Shown here piece after piece: positions 25,268 through 35,800 of a DNA stretch of 64,000 bases. The notes under the pieces were generated by a model that did no database searches, was not told where the DNA came from, and saw only the letters and a list, made by a program, of their open reading frames with translations. Source of the stretch: Mayamaea pseudoterrestris (taxonomy: Eukaryota; Bacillariophyta; Bacillariophyceae; Sellaphorales; Sellaphoraceae); contig BROI01000003.1 of the NCBI GenBank assembly GCA_027923505.1, positions 62,001 through 126,000 of the forward strand. The letters are read 5' to 3'. The translations under genes were made by a program, and so were the position numbers. Positions within the stretch are counted from its first letter, which is position 1, and every line of letters begins with the position of its first letter.

Positions 25268-27415
25268 TTAACTGGGCGTTCGTATGTTACCCTGTGCCAT
25301 ACCAAGCAGCTTGGTGAATATCTTGGCGCCATCGTCTCGTAAACCACTGTGTTGATACTCATTACTTATCCAAACTTTGCAATGTTCCAGTGGACTGCCT
25401 CGTTTCGTGACTTGCATGCAAGCGTCAAAATCTACATACATGTCACCGTAATAAACAGCTGCGGCAGCCTTCACTTTGCCGTCAAGCGCTTGCCGCATTT
25501 TCACCGCGTCGTAGAGCGGAGTCCAGTCCGACTTTTGCGCCAACCTTTCAGCCACTGCTGCTAGTCCCACACCCTGTAGCTCAGCGTAATCCTCCGACAT
25601 CCACGGAAACACCATCTCTCCAAAGAACAAGACTGGTCGATTGGTGCCTTCCTGGCAGGTCACGGTGTAGTCAAAGTCCGATGACTCCTGGCATTTGTCG
25701 AGATAGGCTCGATGAGCGGCCCAGTTGGTGCTTGTGCCAGGTCCATCGCCGTAAATGCTTTCGTGCAGCCAAAAGTAGAATGGAGCATCATCGAAGCTTT
25801 GCTGCACTTCCAATTGCTTGAGAAACGAACGTCGGAACTGCGCGTCGCTGTCAGCTGCACCTTCCACTTGTAGTATTGCCATCGAAATCAGTTGATGCAA
25901 GGATGCAAAGGCCGACGGCGTCCCACCCAGTCCCAGTCCAAGCTGCAGGAAGCGCCTGGCCGTCAGTTTGCCTCTCGACGGCAAGTCCACTGGTTGCTTC
26001 AGTAGCGTCCTGACAATCTTTTTGACAATCGCAACATCTGTTGGGTACATTTCGTAGTACTGCAAACTTCGATCGCGCACTCGGACCCAAAGTGACGCGT
26101 AAAGCTCACGGCAGGGCGTCAATTGCGGTGCAATACCTCCCGTCAGGAGCATTTTCTGCGGCGGATGCTCCACTAAGGAAAGATACGTCATGCTGCAAAA
26201 GCCACCAAACGACTGCCCCAAGGAGGCGCCCCACGGCTTGGGAACGATCGGGTCGCTCGTTGGCGCTGCGTCATCGTCATTTAAATTTGGTGGAAGCATC
26301 AACGCGTCCCGAATCTCCTCGGCATCCAGCACGATATTGTCGGCACGAAAATGCGTCAAGTATTCAAACACCTGGTCGACGGCCGCTTGCACTGCCTGTT
26401 TGGTGTCCGAGTCAGGCAATTGGTCCATCACGAGCGGCAAATGATCGTCAACATTGCGTATGTCGCTGACATTTCTTACAGCAACATCATCCAACAGAAA
26501 CAAGTCTGGAAACATTAGCTCGAGCGACTGCTTGGTGACTGGCGACGACTGCCCCGTGCCGCGCTGATCCATCAGGACAATTTTGGAAAACGTTGGCAGC
26601 GCCGCACCAAGCCAACTTCCTTCCGCCGACAAGCTGACGCCGCTCACGGGAGCTGGCGCGCCGAAACCGGGGCCGCCCTGCAAGTACAGCATCATGTCGT
26701 TGGCGTTTGTCAGTGCAGAGTGCTGCACGTATTGCTGGGCGCGTTGAAAGGGTGATTGCGTACTGTGTGAAAATGACTGCCACCACGCGCGATCACTTTC
26801 CTTTATTGTTTCGACAATGGTAAAGTATAGGCGAACGCGTCGCTTGTCATTGACACTGCTTCGATTCAATGGAACAGAAATGGAATGTTCCGTCACAGCC
26901 AAGCTCGTGGAAGCACTGCCCGAGGCTGGAAAGGAGACAACGTGAATCTCGTGGTTCCGACTTTGCATAGTCATGGCTTGGGTCAAGCGCTGGCGGGCCA
27001 ACGATAGCTTGCTGCTGGAACTGCTGTCAGAGTCTTGACTAACTTCTGTTTGTTTCGTTTGCTGGCTCTTTGCAGGTGCAGTATTGTGCAGCCAGCCGGT
27101 GCGAAGGGGTCGATTAGGTTTGCTGTTGCCGTTGACGTCTTGCTCCGTCGTCGACTCTTCCTCGTTTGACTTCCAAAATGGACTGTCTTTGGACGGCAAC
27201 TTGTGATTCCAACCAGTCTTTGGCGTCTTTTGGTCCTTGTTGTTGTCACCGTTGTTGTTACGATGGTCGCCGTTGATATTTCGCAATATAGTTGATGAGA
27301 ACTGCAGCGTTCGTTTCCCTGAAATGGCAGCCGTGACTCGAAAGGCTTGCACGTGGAGCATGCACAGACTCGAAATCAGAATCAAGACGAAGCGATCAAG
27401 TGTCTTTGCTCGCAT
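25268..27415 (-). CDS. S33-family serine peptidase, prolyl aminopeptidase-like, with plastid-type leader
   Basis: Single exon, 715 aa, ATG at 27415. The leader is a signal peptide (RFVLILISSLCMLHVQA) followed by FRV, matching the diatom plastid pattern in which Phe follows the cleavage site. Residues 45-135 are low-complexity and Asn/Lys/Ser-rich, then an alpha/beta-hydrolase fold: oxyanion loop LQGGPGFGAP near 247, VLMDQRGTGQSSP, nucleophile elbow GQSFGG near 400, Asp in MYVDFDAC near 665 and His in EYQHSGLRDDG near 687. The family removes N-terminal proline. The enzyme is about 200 residues longer than bacterial prolyl iminopeptidases because of the leader and linker. Targeting to the secretory path instead of the plastid remains possible. 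Confidence 0.85.
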   Translation of the reverse strand: MRAKTLDRFVLILISSLCMLHVQAFRVTAAISGKRTLQFSSTILRNINGDHRNNNGDNNKDQKTPKTGWNHKLPSKDSPFWKSNEEESTTEQDVNGNSKPNRPLRTGWLHNTAPAKSQQTKQTEVSQDSDSSSSSKLSLARQRLTQAMTMQSRNHEIHVVSFPASGSASTSLAVTEHSISVPLNRSSVNDKRRVRLYFTIVETIKESDRAWWQSFSHSTQSPFQRAQQYVQHSALTNANDMMLYLQGGPGFGAPAPVSGVSLSAEGSWLGAALPTFSKIVLMDQRGTGQSSPVTKQSLELMFPDLFLLDDVAVRNVSDIRNVDDHLPLVMDQLPDSDTKQAVQAAVDQVFEYLTHFRADNIVLDAEEIRDALMLPPNLNDDDAAPTSDPIVPKPWGASLGQSFGGFCSMTYLSLVEHPPQKMLLTGGIAPQLTPCRELYASLWVRVRDRSLQYYEMYPTDVAIVKKIVRTLLKQPVDLPSRGKLTARRFLQLGLGLGGTPSAFASLHQLISMAILQVEGAADSDAQFRRSFLKQLEVQQSFDDAPFYFWLHESIYGDGPGTSTNWAAHRAYLDKCQESSDFDYTVTCQEGTNRPVLFFGEMVFPWMSEDYAELQGVGLAAVAERLAQKSDWTPLYDAVKMRQALDGKVKAAAAVYYGDMYVDFDACMQVTKRGSPLEHCKVWISNEYQHSGLRDDGAKIFTKLLGMAQGNIRTPS

Positions 27416-27878
27416 GGCATTGGCGACAGTGAATGGGAGGAATGCAATTCTTTGTGGTTGTCCATCAATCGGATCCAGGCGTTTTCGAACAAGATCGCAT
27501 GGAGATCGAGTAACGGTAAGACAAACACGAGCGTTCCGGTACTCAGTGTCGTAGCATCACTCGGTACCGCCGCGTTGACCATGGGAATCGTTTCCTTCGT
27601 CTGCGAGAACTACACTAATTGAACTTGCATTTGCTTTAGTTTCAATCCGATTTAAATATCCGAGACGCAGATACTGTCTCATTTTGCGCGCTTTTTCGTC
27701 TCCGATTCGACTGCGCGCTAATCTCAAACGTCGCTGCAGCATCGTGAACGGTGCGTCAACACGGCGCAAAGCTTCCGCCAAAATCCTGGGCCGCTCACAA
27801 CTCTGCCGCTCATTGCTGAATTATTCGACTGCATTTTGTATTTCCGAGCGATAAATCTCCTAGATTCGTGTAAGAAAA
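27416..27878. promoter_or_regulatory. Divergent promoter region, S33 peptidase / LRR-like gene
   Basis: About 460 bp. It carries TTCCGGTACTCAG (27535-27547) and TCGGTACCG (27561-27569), related to the ACCGGTAC boxes seen elsewhere, but no TGACGTCA. No supported gene. Confidence 0.35.
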
Positions 27879-29453
27879 ATGGAACGCATCGAAGAAGGCG
27901 AAGGAATCGTTGTTGACCCTCATGATTGGTGGCAAACATATACGTCTACTCGACCAGGGTGGCTCACCAATGCACGAAGCGAATACGAGCAACAATTACA
28001 GGAAACGCATTGGTCTCTACATTTTACAAGAACGCAGCTAATGCTTGCTGTATTTGATATTGCATCTACCAAGACACTGCAGCGTAGGATTGACTCACGA
28101 GTGACATTGCATGGTAACTTGCGTGCCTCTTTTTCTCTTGACGACGACGACGACGACGATAACCTTCATTTCGCGCCTGTCGCGGCGACTATGGAAGTTC
28201 AAGTACCTGCACCAGTAATGAACTTTGCTGTTACATCCGTCGGTCGCCTTTTGGGTCGCAGATTGACGCATCTCCGCATGCATAGTAATTCCATGTTTGC
28301 GACCCCATCTATAATCACCGCCAGTACGAAGCTCAAGATGCTAGATATAAGTCTGCAAGACGAAGCTGATATACGCCGGTTGACGGACATAACTGCTAGC
28401 ATGCGCCTACGTCAATCAACCCTTGAACATATTAAACTCTCTCGTTTCAACTCGGCATCACTCCGCGTCATCAGTCCAATCCTCGTGACACTGCCAATGA
28501 TAAAGATTTTATGTTTGTCAGGGAATATGTTTAGATCGGCACTCATTTCGACACGCCAAGATGCAACATTGCTTTGCAGTCTCATGCGCATGGAACTTTT
28601 GGAAAGCATTCAATTGGAACACTTCGACTTTGCGACAGACGCAGCAGCAGATGCATTTTGCCGCGCAATTGAAGCGCCCGAGATGAAAAACAAATCCTTG
28701 AGTTTGATGCATGTCTTTTTACTCGCTGAGCGGCAGTCGGAGCTGATAAAAGCTGTCGCAAACTCCCGATTAAAGGCATTTTCTTCTTTTTATAATAATG
28801 CATCCCATCATAATTCTGTCAGTGTCTTGCCTTGGTCCAGCTTTGCCACTGACTTTGCATCTGCCAGGTATTCTCAAATGGAAAATGTGACCATATGGCA
28901 TGATCACCTGCCCGCTAACGACGTATTTGAATATCACATTGACGGATCTGAGCTTTACAACAATATATTTGATCCGAGCTGGGTGCGGAAAGTGAAACGC
29001 ACGATTGATATAAATCGCAATCGTCGACAATCATTGCCGGCGTTCGAGAAGTTGCAACGGACCCAAGAAGAGAGTCAAGTGTATCAGAAGCTTGTCCGAT
29101 TCCAAGACGTTTTTGCTGTTCATCCATCGACAGTCTTTGAATACATGCGGCACGACAAGTGGCGACTCAAAACGGTCATTCTAAGCTGCCACGAGCGGCT
29201 TATGATGCAGCACTCGTTTGGGGTGCGACTGGATCAAGTAATTGGCCAAGTTCAGCCGGAAGAGGCTGCATTTACTGCGGAAACGGATAAGTTGGTTTCC
29301 GCCTCTGCAGGCGTCAATGCTCCAGCTTCTTTCTCGGATGCTGCAGTAACTCCCTCTGCAACCTTGACCACTGCGCAAAGCGATGGCCCCGCTGTTAAAC
29401 GTCGCAAGGTCGAAGACGCTTTTCATGCAGATAAGGCATGCAGCCTAAAGTAA
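27879..29453 (+). CDS. LRR-like protein, paralogue of the gene at 5314
   Basis: Single exon, 524 aa, ATG at 27879. The N-terminus is acidic with WWQTYTSTRPGW. An aspartate run (DDDDDDD) lies near residue 90. Degenerate leucine-rich segments cover about 130-370 (LTHLRMHSNS, LKMLDISLQDE, LEHIKLSRFN, IKILCLSGN, LESIQLEHFDF). The C-terminal helical module (VKRTIDINRNRR, VFEYMRHDKWRLKTVIL) corresponds to the one in the protein at 5314-6852, and the tail ends with AVKRRKVEDAF, a basic motif placed like that of the paralogue. The two genes are about 21 kb apart in opposite orientation. Function unknown. Confidence 0.8.
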   Translation: MERIEEGEGIVVDPHDWWQTYTSTRPGWLTNARSEYEQQLQETHWSLHFTRTQLMLAVFDIASTKTLQRRIDSRVTLHGNLRASFSLDDDDDDDNLHFAPVAATMEVQVPAPVMNFAVTSVGRLLGRRLTHLRMHSNSMFATPSIITASTKLKMLDISLQDEADIRRLTDITASMRLRQSTLEHIKLSRFNSASLRVISPILVTLPMIKILCLSGNMFRSALISTRQDATLLCSLMRMELLESIQLEHFDFATDAAADAFCRAIEAPEMKNKSLSLMHVFLLAERQSELIKAVANSRLKAFSSFYNNASHHNSVSVLPWSSFATDFASARYSQMENVTIWHDHLPANDVFEYHIDGSELYNNIFDPSWVRKVKRTIDINRNRRQSLPAFEKLQRTQEESQVYQKLVRFQDVFAVHPSTVFEYMRHDKWRLKTVILSCHERLMMQHSFGVRLDQVIGQVQPEEAAFTAETDKLVSASAGVNAPASFSDAAVTPSATLTTAQSDGPAVKRRKVEDAFHADKACSLK

Positions 29454-29727
29454 TCGTTGCAAGGTCGCAGAGCATTATTGTTTGCTTAATTTTTAGAGAG
29501 AAAGTCACAATTGACGGCTGTTACTGTAATTTCTATGAACATTCTTACTGTACTCTTATACTTTATATTGTAATTGGGACCTTGCTTCGCGCTCTTGCGA
29601 GTAATGAAGCATTCGATACTCACCAAGGTGGAAAGACGATGTCCACTATGTTGTATGTTCAACTTGAAATGAAAGATTGTAGCTTTCTAGCCGTTACAGT
29701 CTACCCTTTGTTATAAGTTACCTATGA

Positions 29728-31095
29728 TTAAGCCAATACCGACTTTGTAGTCGCTTCCTGCACCATGTTCCGTAGCACCCCAGCCTCCAGCGCCGGCAGT
29801 AGCCCAGGCGACCCACTATACAGTCCGCCAATGCTTTTGCCTCCAATGAAAATGTGCGGCAAGGACGATTGACCAGTCATTTTCAGCAGCGCCGCACGCT
29901 TGGCGGCTCCACCCTCCTTGATCAAGCCCGGAAGCCACTCTTGCCCAAGACTCACTTCCGTGTACGATATATTCAGACTGTCCAGCAGCGCCTTGCACTC
30001 GCTGGAGAATGGTGAAAGGCCGTACGTGTATACTAGGACTGGATTCGCCTTGGTATCTGCTTCAATTTCGGCCATGGCGCGCTCAATCTCCATTTCGTAG
30101 GCTTCTGGATCGTTTTTGCGCCACGAGCCAGCTTGGGCCGGTGCCAAGACGGCAAACACTGGTTTCGCCAATGGCAAGATCGTTTGCGACGCCCACTGCA
30201 GCAGCTCGTTTGGCGGTGTCCACAAGGCATATTGCTTGTATAGATAGCGAACAATGTCCACGCTTTCTGCCATTTTGGTGTCGGTGTTGGGGTCAATGAG
30301 ATAGGGGCACTGCGTAGATCCACCAGTCAGTTCGGCCAGCTCGGTTCGTCGGGGCGACTGCTTGCCGGCGTTTCGCAACTCATATGGCAAGTCAAGTTCC
30401 GTCAGCACTTCTCGAACGAGGCGGCAAAACTGATTGCTTTCGTAGGAATACAAGACGAGTGGTAGCTTGGGCCGCGGCGCTAATGCTGATGCGGCGGGCG
30501 ACACTTGCGCGCCTCGACCGATGCGAAAGACACCAGCCACGTAGCTTCCAACGTTGTTCAACACGTCAAGCACTTGCTGTTTCGTGTCTTCTGCTGCATA
30601 CGAGTCTTCCTGGATGCCAAACTTTGTCTTCAAGTAGTTACAAATCGCCTCGCTTCCCGTTAGCGTCTCTTCCTGAGCGCCGTTACTCACCACCAAACAT
30701 GGAGCAGATGCTCCTTGCGGCATGGCGTATTCGTAGGATGCGTCCGTCTTGGCTCTGGAGTTTGACGCAGCTGGAACGACAAGGTCTACCACCAAATCCA
30801 GTTCCGTAAGGAGCTCTCGAACGGTCCGACACGCGCGCGAGTTTTCAATGTCATAGAGTCGCAGTAGCTTGATGTTAGAATTGCTGTTGCTTGATTCAGG
30901 ACGTACAGTAATTCCGTTTGGTAAGCGGCAAATGGAGGCAATGCCCGATGTAAACGTGTCGATTGGATTGGGGACGGACGCTAGCGTCGTTGCAACAGAC
31001 GCAGATCGCGTCGGTGCAGCAATTGGAACAAAACCACTCGCCGTTGCAATCAAGCTGCTGCTGGCAATGACAGCAAGGAAGCGTAGCGAGTACAT
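29728..31095 (-). CDS. Plastid protein with three tandem thioredoxin-fold (GST_N/glutaredoxin-like) domains
   Basis: Single exon, 455 aa. The leader MYSLRFLAVIASSSLIATAS-GFVP fits the plastid bipartite signal. Three thioredoxin-like domains follow: about 76-160 (LLRLYDIENSRACRTVRELL), 213-300 (LVLYSYESNQFCRLVREVL, GGSTQCPYLIDP, MAESVDIVRYLYKQYA) and 352-440 (LVYTYGLSPFSSECKALLDS, QSSLPHIFIGGKSIGGL). Domains 1 and 2 resemble the tandem GST_N-type proteins of plant chloroplasts (Arabidopsis At5g03880-like); domain 3 is glutaredoxin-like. None has a CxxC pair: only single cysteines remain at or near the resolving position, so a classical dithiol mechanism is unlikely. A glutathione-binding or monothiol role is a fair guess. 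Tail-to-tail with the LRR-like gene. Confidence 0.85.
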   Translation of the reverse strand: MYSLRFLAVIASSSLIATASGFVPIAAPTRSASVATTLASVPNPIDTFTSGIASICRLPNGITVRPESSNSNSNIKLLRLYDIENSRACRTVRELLTELDLVVDLVVPAASNSRAKTDASYEYAMPQGASAPCLVVSNGAQEETLTGSEAICNYLKTKFGIQEDSYAAEDTKQQVLDVLNNVGSYVAGVFRIGRGAQVSPAASALAPRPKLPLVLYSYESNQFCRLVREVLTELDLPYELRNAGKQSPRRTELAELTGGSTQCPYLIDPNTDTKMAESVDIVRYLYKQYALWTPPNELLQWASQTILPLAKPVFAVLAPAQAGSWRKNDPEAYEMEIERAMAEIEADTKANPVLVYTYGLSPFSSECKALLDSLNISYTEVSLGQEWLPGLIKEGGAAKRAALLKMTGQSSLPHIFIGGKSIGGLYSGSPGLLPALEAGVLRNMVQEATTKSVLA

Positions 31096-31204
31096 TCTGA
31101 GTCTCTAACCCTCTGACTCTATAGGCAACAAGCTTGCAAGTCCATGAATGATGGATAATGAACGCAGGGACCTGCCGAAGAAGTGAGTCAAGTCAAGATC
31201 TCTG

Positions 31205-31239
31205 TGACGTCAATCATGCCGCGACACCCTCGCACCGGT
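31205..31239 (-). promoter_or_regulatory. ACCGGT + CRE box pair before the three-thioredoxin-fold gene
   Basis: TGACGTCA at 31205-31212 and CGCACCGGTAT with core 31234-31239, 21 bp apart, about 110 bp upstream of the ATG at 31095. Read towards the gene the order is ACCGGT then CRE, as in the other pairs. Confidence 0.5.
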
Positions 31240-31335
31240 ATTGACCGTAGTTAGCAGTTTGGCTTTTGGCCAATGATCCCGCATGTCCTCTACCAAGATA
31301 GTCATTACGATGTAGTATAAGCCAAATTTTTAGAA

Positions 31336-32539
31336 CTACCAATTCAACCAAGGTGTTTGGTCATCAGCCGTCGGATAGCCCCAGTACTCCATGGCCTCCT
31401 TCATTTCTTCGCAAGGAGCGTCTCGCAGCGGATCTTCCGACACAAACTTGCCAGTAATGTCCAGTAAGTTATAAAAATGTACTCGCATTTCCTTGTAGAG
31501 TCCATCCTGCGCCGAAGGTAAATTTTCTGCAAATTGAATGGCATGCTCGCGATCCTTGGCGTTGAATAGGATCAAATCACCCAATGCTATACTCGCAGGA
31601 TCATCCTTTTGCTCCGTCGCCAAATGCAGCGGCCCCGCCGCAATCACTCGCTCACTTTTAATCATGTAGGCTAAATTTTCCTCCCACACTTCTTCACGCA
31701 AATTGCCAACTTCACCTGGAACGTCATTATCAATGCCCAAACACATGCAGGGGAAACCAAACCGCCCATCATCCATGCGCAAGCTATAGTCGCGAATATG
31801 CCGCCAGCGATAAAACGGAATGTTCGTCAAGTCTCCGCCGGTGAGCTTTTGTACAATGGGATCGTTGGATAAAACACCCTTGGCGTACTTGACTTCGGTG
31901 GACTCGAAACACATGGCGTGCCCAATGATGCGCTTCAGATCCGAAGAGAGACTGCAGGTAACAGCAAACGAGTGAGCAAGCGAGCAGGTCCATAATAGAT
32001 GATGATCCGCATTTAACTTACATTGGTAAACTCCACAGTATATCCGCCATGGATTCACTGTTGAACGTTTCATTGTATAGATTCGTCTTGCGACAATACA
32101 TGACATGATCCTCCGTCAGTGGCAGTCGTTCGTAGTGCAAATCCAAACCATCCTTTTCGGCTGAATCATCCAATTCACGATCCCACACAAACGCCACGAA
32201 CCGATTGCCGGCATTTTTGGAGAGTGGCACCGGCTTGAGCTCAATGGTGGGCGTTTCATCCTCGTCCTCGTCGCGAAAGTTGCGGTCACCAAAGCCGCTC
32301 GACTTTTCGTCCTCGTCGTCAAAGTCACTCTTGCTGCTCGAGTATTCACTGCCCTCGCCAACGTAGGATGAATATAGAAATGTTTGTTGCGGTGATGCAA
32401 TATTGTATGCTCGTCGAGTTGCTGTCACACCAAATTTTTGTTGTTGTAAGCGAGCCGAGAAGGATGCTGATTGTTCTATCAGCACTGCCAGCAGCGTAGC
32501 TAGAGCAAAATAGTATGTTTTACGGTGACATTGTTTCAT
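31336..32539 (-). CDS. Plastid-targeted protein with C-terminal YCII-like domain
   Basis: Two exons, 32539-32022 and 31951-31336, with a 70-bp intron (GTAAGTT ... CTGCAG); 377 aa. I prefer the ATG at 32539 because it starts a clean signal peptide (YFALATLLAVLIEQSASF-SA, with Phe at the cleavage region); an in-frame ATG at 32581 would add 14 residues. An acidic linker follows (about 60-100). Residues 110-200 (NRFVAFVWDRELDD ... YERLPLTEDHVMY) may be a diverged first YCII-like fold. About 250-345 is a recognisable YCII/dimeric alpha-beta-barrel domain (LAYMIKSERVIAAGPLHLAT, IALGDLILFNAKDREHAIQF). YCII proteins resemble muconolactone isomerases but mostly lack a known substrate. Without the intron, exon 1 meets a stop at once. 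Confidence 0.75.
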
Positions 32540-32581
32540 CGTTATTGACCCACTTTCCTTCCTCCGCACCATGATGGCCAT

Positions 32582-32864
32582 GGTGAATTCGATGGATTGG
32601 TAACTGCATTTTGATGGATGTTCTTGTCACGAGCGAAGGACAAACGGTACGGGATGACGCATCGGTACTAAGAAGCTGATGCGTGACATCATTCGCACCG
32701 GTACTGAACAACTCGGTCATTCAATTCCATGTGGATTCGATCTTGCTTCTTGCTTGGACGTTTTCTTCCTTGGCACACAAGATCAACCATCAAAGCTGCA
32801 GTCCAAAGCACAAGCCTTTGGCTCTGGAATTAGCTTAGCTAGTACCAGATAAGCTTGTTACAGC
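32582..32864. promoter_or_regulatory. Divergent promoter with dense CRE-like and GGTAC boxes
   Basis: It contains AACGGTAC (32644-32651), TGACGCAT (32655-32662), ATCGGTAC (32661-32668), TGACATCA (32684-32691) and TTCGCACCGGTACT (core 32697-32702). Two CRE-like and three GGTAC-type boxes sit within 60 bp. It lies between the plastid YCII gene (minus) and the A-B-B'-A' gene (plus). Confidence 0.5.
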
Positions 32865-35800
32865 ATGACGGACAATGCACTCACACCCGAGCAATTCCAG
32901 AAACTCTTTGCACTCTCCGAACATGACTATCAGAGGCAGGCACCCGACTGGCTACGACGCGTCCAGCAGCCAGCGAGTGACACAAACGAATCTGCTCAAA
33001 AACTCTTGACGCAGCTACAAACCGTGAGCAAGACGAATCGCCGACTGGAGCAAGTCTTGGTGAATTCCAATGTCCCGCTTCCAACCGACATTCCGTACGC
33101 CGAGGCCAAGCTCAAGATTGCTGACATCAACGCCATGCTGTCAACCTGCATTAATCAAAACGAGTACCAAGCACTGGCAGTCGAGCTAGACAAGTACACA
33201 GCCGCGCTCATGGCATCCGACGAGTACCAAGCTGAACTAGTCGAACAGGAGCGCGAATGGGAGCGCGCCAATCGTTCCGACAATGAGCGCGCCCTCCACG
33301 CGGTGCGTCGGCACATGCCGGTCCAAGTACGCTTCTGCTCCGAAGCGTCACTTTCCGACGAGCATGGCTTACCAAAGCCGCTGGCGCGCAAGTTGGTGCG
33401 CACCAATGTCTTGCAGCTGCTGCGCAAACGTCCATCCGACATTGAAAAGATGCATCCCAGCATGCTGGAAGGTTTCAAGACGACGGGCTTGACGCTGACG
33501 GAGCGGCGGGCATTGTACTTGCACATGCTGCCGCTCGCCGGCAGCTGGAGCAAGGCCAAGGACCAAATGACGGAGCGTAAAATGACGTGGTACAACATGA
33601 TGAAGCAAAAGTTTCAGGAAGGCTTGGGGCAGTGGCAACATCACGTCAAGGAATATGGATTGCCATGCGCGACGCACAAGTGCAACTTGATTGGTAACCA
33701 GTGTCCGTTCAAGGCGGATACTGGTGCCATGGACTACTATAGTAGTGGTGGGTACGGATTTCCGGAAGGAGACGTATACGAGCAGAGTGAGCAGGCAGCG
33801 ACAGTCAAGTTATTTCCGACGACAATGTCACCATCGCCACTATCGCCTGGGAATCGATCGCGGTCATTTCTTGGTCCAGCATCCCTTTCACCATCCGCGG
33901 TAGCTCGATCGCGATCCTTTCTGGGTGAATTAACCAAGGCAACCTCACAGTGCGCACCCGCTGTTTCCAGTTCCGGCGAGGCCAATCGTCCCTTACTGTC
34001 CGAGGTGGTCAACAAGGCACCGAAACTGGCGGCAAGGAGGCAAGAGTCTATTTCACGCAAGCCGCCCGAGCCGACGCGGTCGCGCAAAAATCTACTGAAT
34101 GAGCTCGAAGGCAAAAAGCCAGCCTTGCCAGCACCAGCTGCAGCTGGAGGGTTGTTGGCTGGTATCGCAAATATGAAGTTAAAAAAGACGGAAGGACCCA
34201 AGGAAAAGGCTAGCTTGATCAAGGAAGTTGCGCCAGGCACCAAGCCAACCGTAAAGGTGGCTGCTTCGTCTCCGCCACCAACTTTAGCGCCCGCGGCGGA
34301 GCGAAAGCCATCGACGAGAAAGGAACGTCAAACATCCGTAACCTCGGTGGTCGTTCTGGATGAAGCTGGCGAACGCGTGCTAGCGTTGAAGCAGCACTAC
34401 CAGAGAATTGGCAAGACTAGTCAGATTGAAGAAGCTCGAGTGAGTTGCGAAAGCCTTGATGCTGCCATGGACAAGCTGGAGAGCGATCTCGAGCAGTACA
34501 TTTACTGGCAACTCCTCGATACGGATGATATGCTGAGCGACTCGGAGAAGAGCCGACAAATTGAGGCCTTTCGTACCACGTTACAAACCACGGAGACGAC
34601 TGTCTCAGAGCTTAATAAGCGCGTATATTCGTCCATAGGAGACGATCGGAGCTTGATAGAGGTTGAGCTGGCGGAAGATTTACACAAAATGATATCTTCT
34701 GCTGTCGTCTTCATTCTAACTCGGGGAAAAGAATTGAAAAAGAAAGACAAGGGCATTCGGGATCATGTTGTATCGATTAACAGTAAAATGCAGGGTATTC
34801 ACTCCAACAATGAGCTCGCACTGAAAAAGCTCGGTGAAGGAGCGACCCCAACTCGAAAGGTTAGAACAGTCGCTCACATCACTGAGAAGAAGAAGAATTT
34901 GCTTTCTCTGCAAGAGAGATCAGCAATTCGAGCTGCTGGATTGGAGCGCCACTATGGAAAAGGCAAAACTGCCGCCGCTGCTATCCTTTGCGATAATTTA
35001 GACGCAGCAATGGATCGCCTGGACTCATACATGGACGGGTGGGTTGATCAGATGATGCAGACTGACGATACAAAAACGAGTGATACCGAGAAACAGAAAC
35101 TTCTTGGCTACTACATGACCGCGCTTGAGGGCCTCAAAATTCCTGTCAAGGAGCTGGTGCAAAGAACGACTTCCCAATCATGCAGCAAGACGGAGTGCGA
35201 AATGATTGAGGATTTGCACCGGCTTTCTTCCTGTGTCTTCAACTTTATAATGCAGAGAATGAAGAAGCTTGACGTTAAGGACAAGACGATTAAAAAGCTT
35301 CTTCGCGAGCTGAACGAGGACATCAAGTCTGTGCATGAAGAGGCTGTGAAATCGCTAAAGGCCTTTAACCTTGACGCGCAGCCAACTCGCAAAGTACGAA
35401 GCGTCAAGCAGATTATCGAAGCCAAGGTCAATGAAAAAGAGAAAAAGACCAAGCAGGTCGTGAAAAAAATCGTCAAGACTGTAAAACACGAAGTTGTGGA
35501 AGTTCCGGTAACACCTACTGGAACGCCTACACGTAAAGCTTCAAGTACATCTCCTAATCGAGCTACAACAATACCACCACCTCCAGTTCCACCTTCGCCA
35601 AAGACACCTGAAAAGTCTTTGATTGTGTCGGACGTTGTCGGACGAGATCAGCTAAAGTGGCAGCTCATGAAGCAAGTCAAAGACGCAGTGACCATGAAAC
35701 GAAAGCTTGAAAAGGCAATAACGAGCAATGGACTCACGATCCCAGACGAAAAGATTGGATTTGAGGAGGCTGAGCGTAAAATGACGGAGATTTCCAAGCG

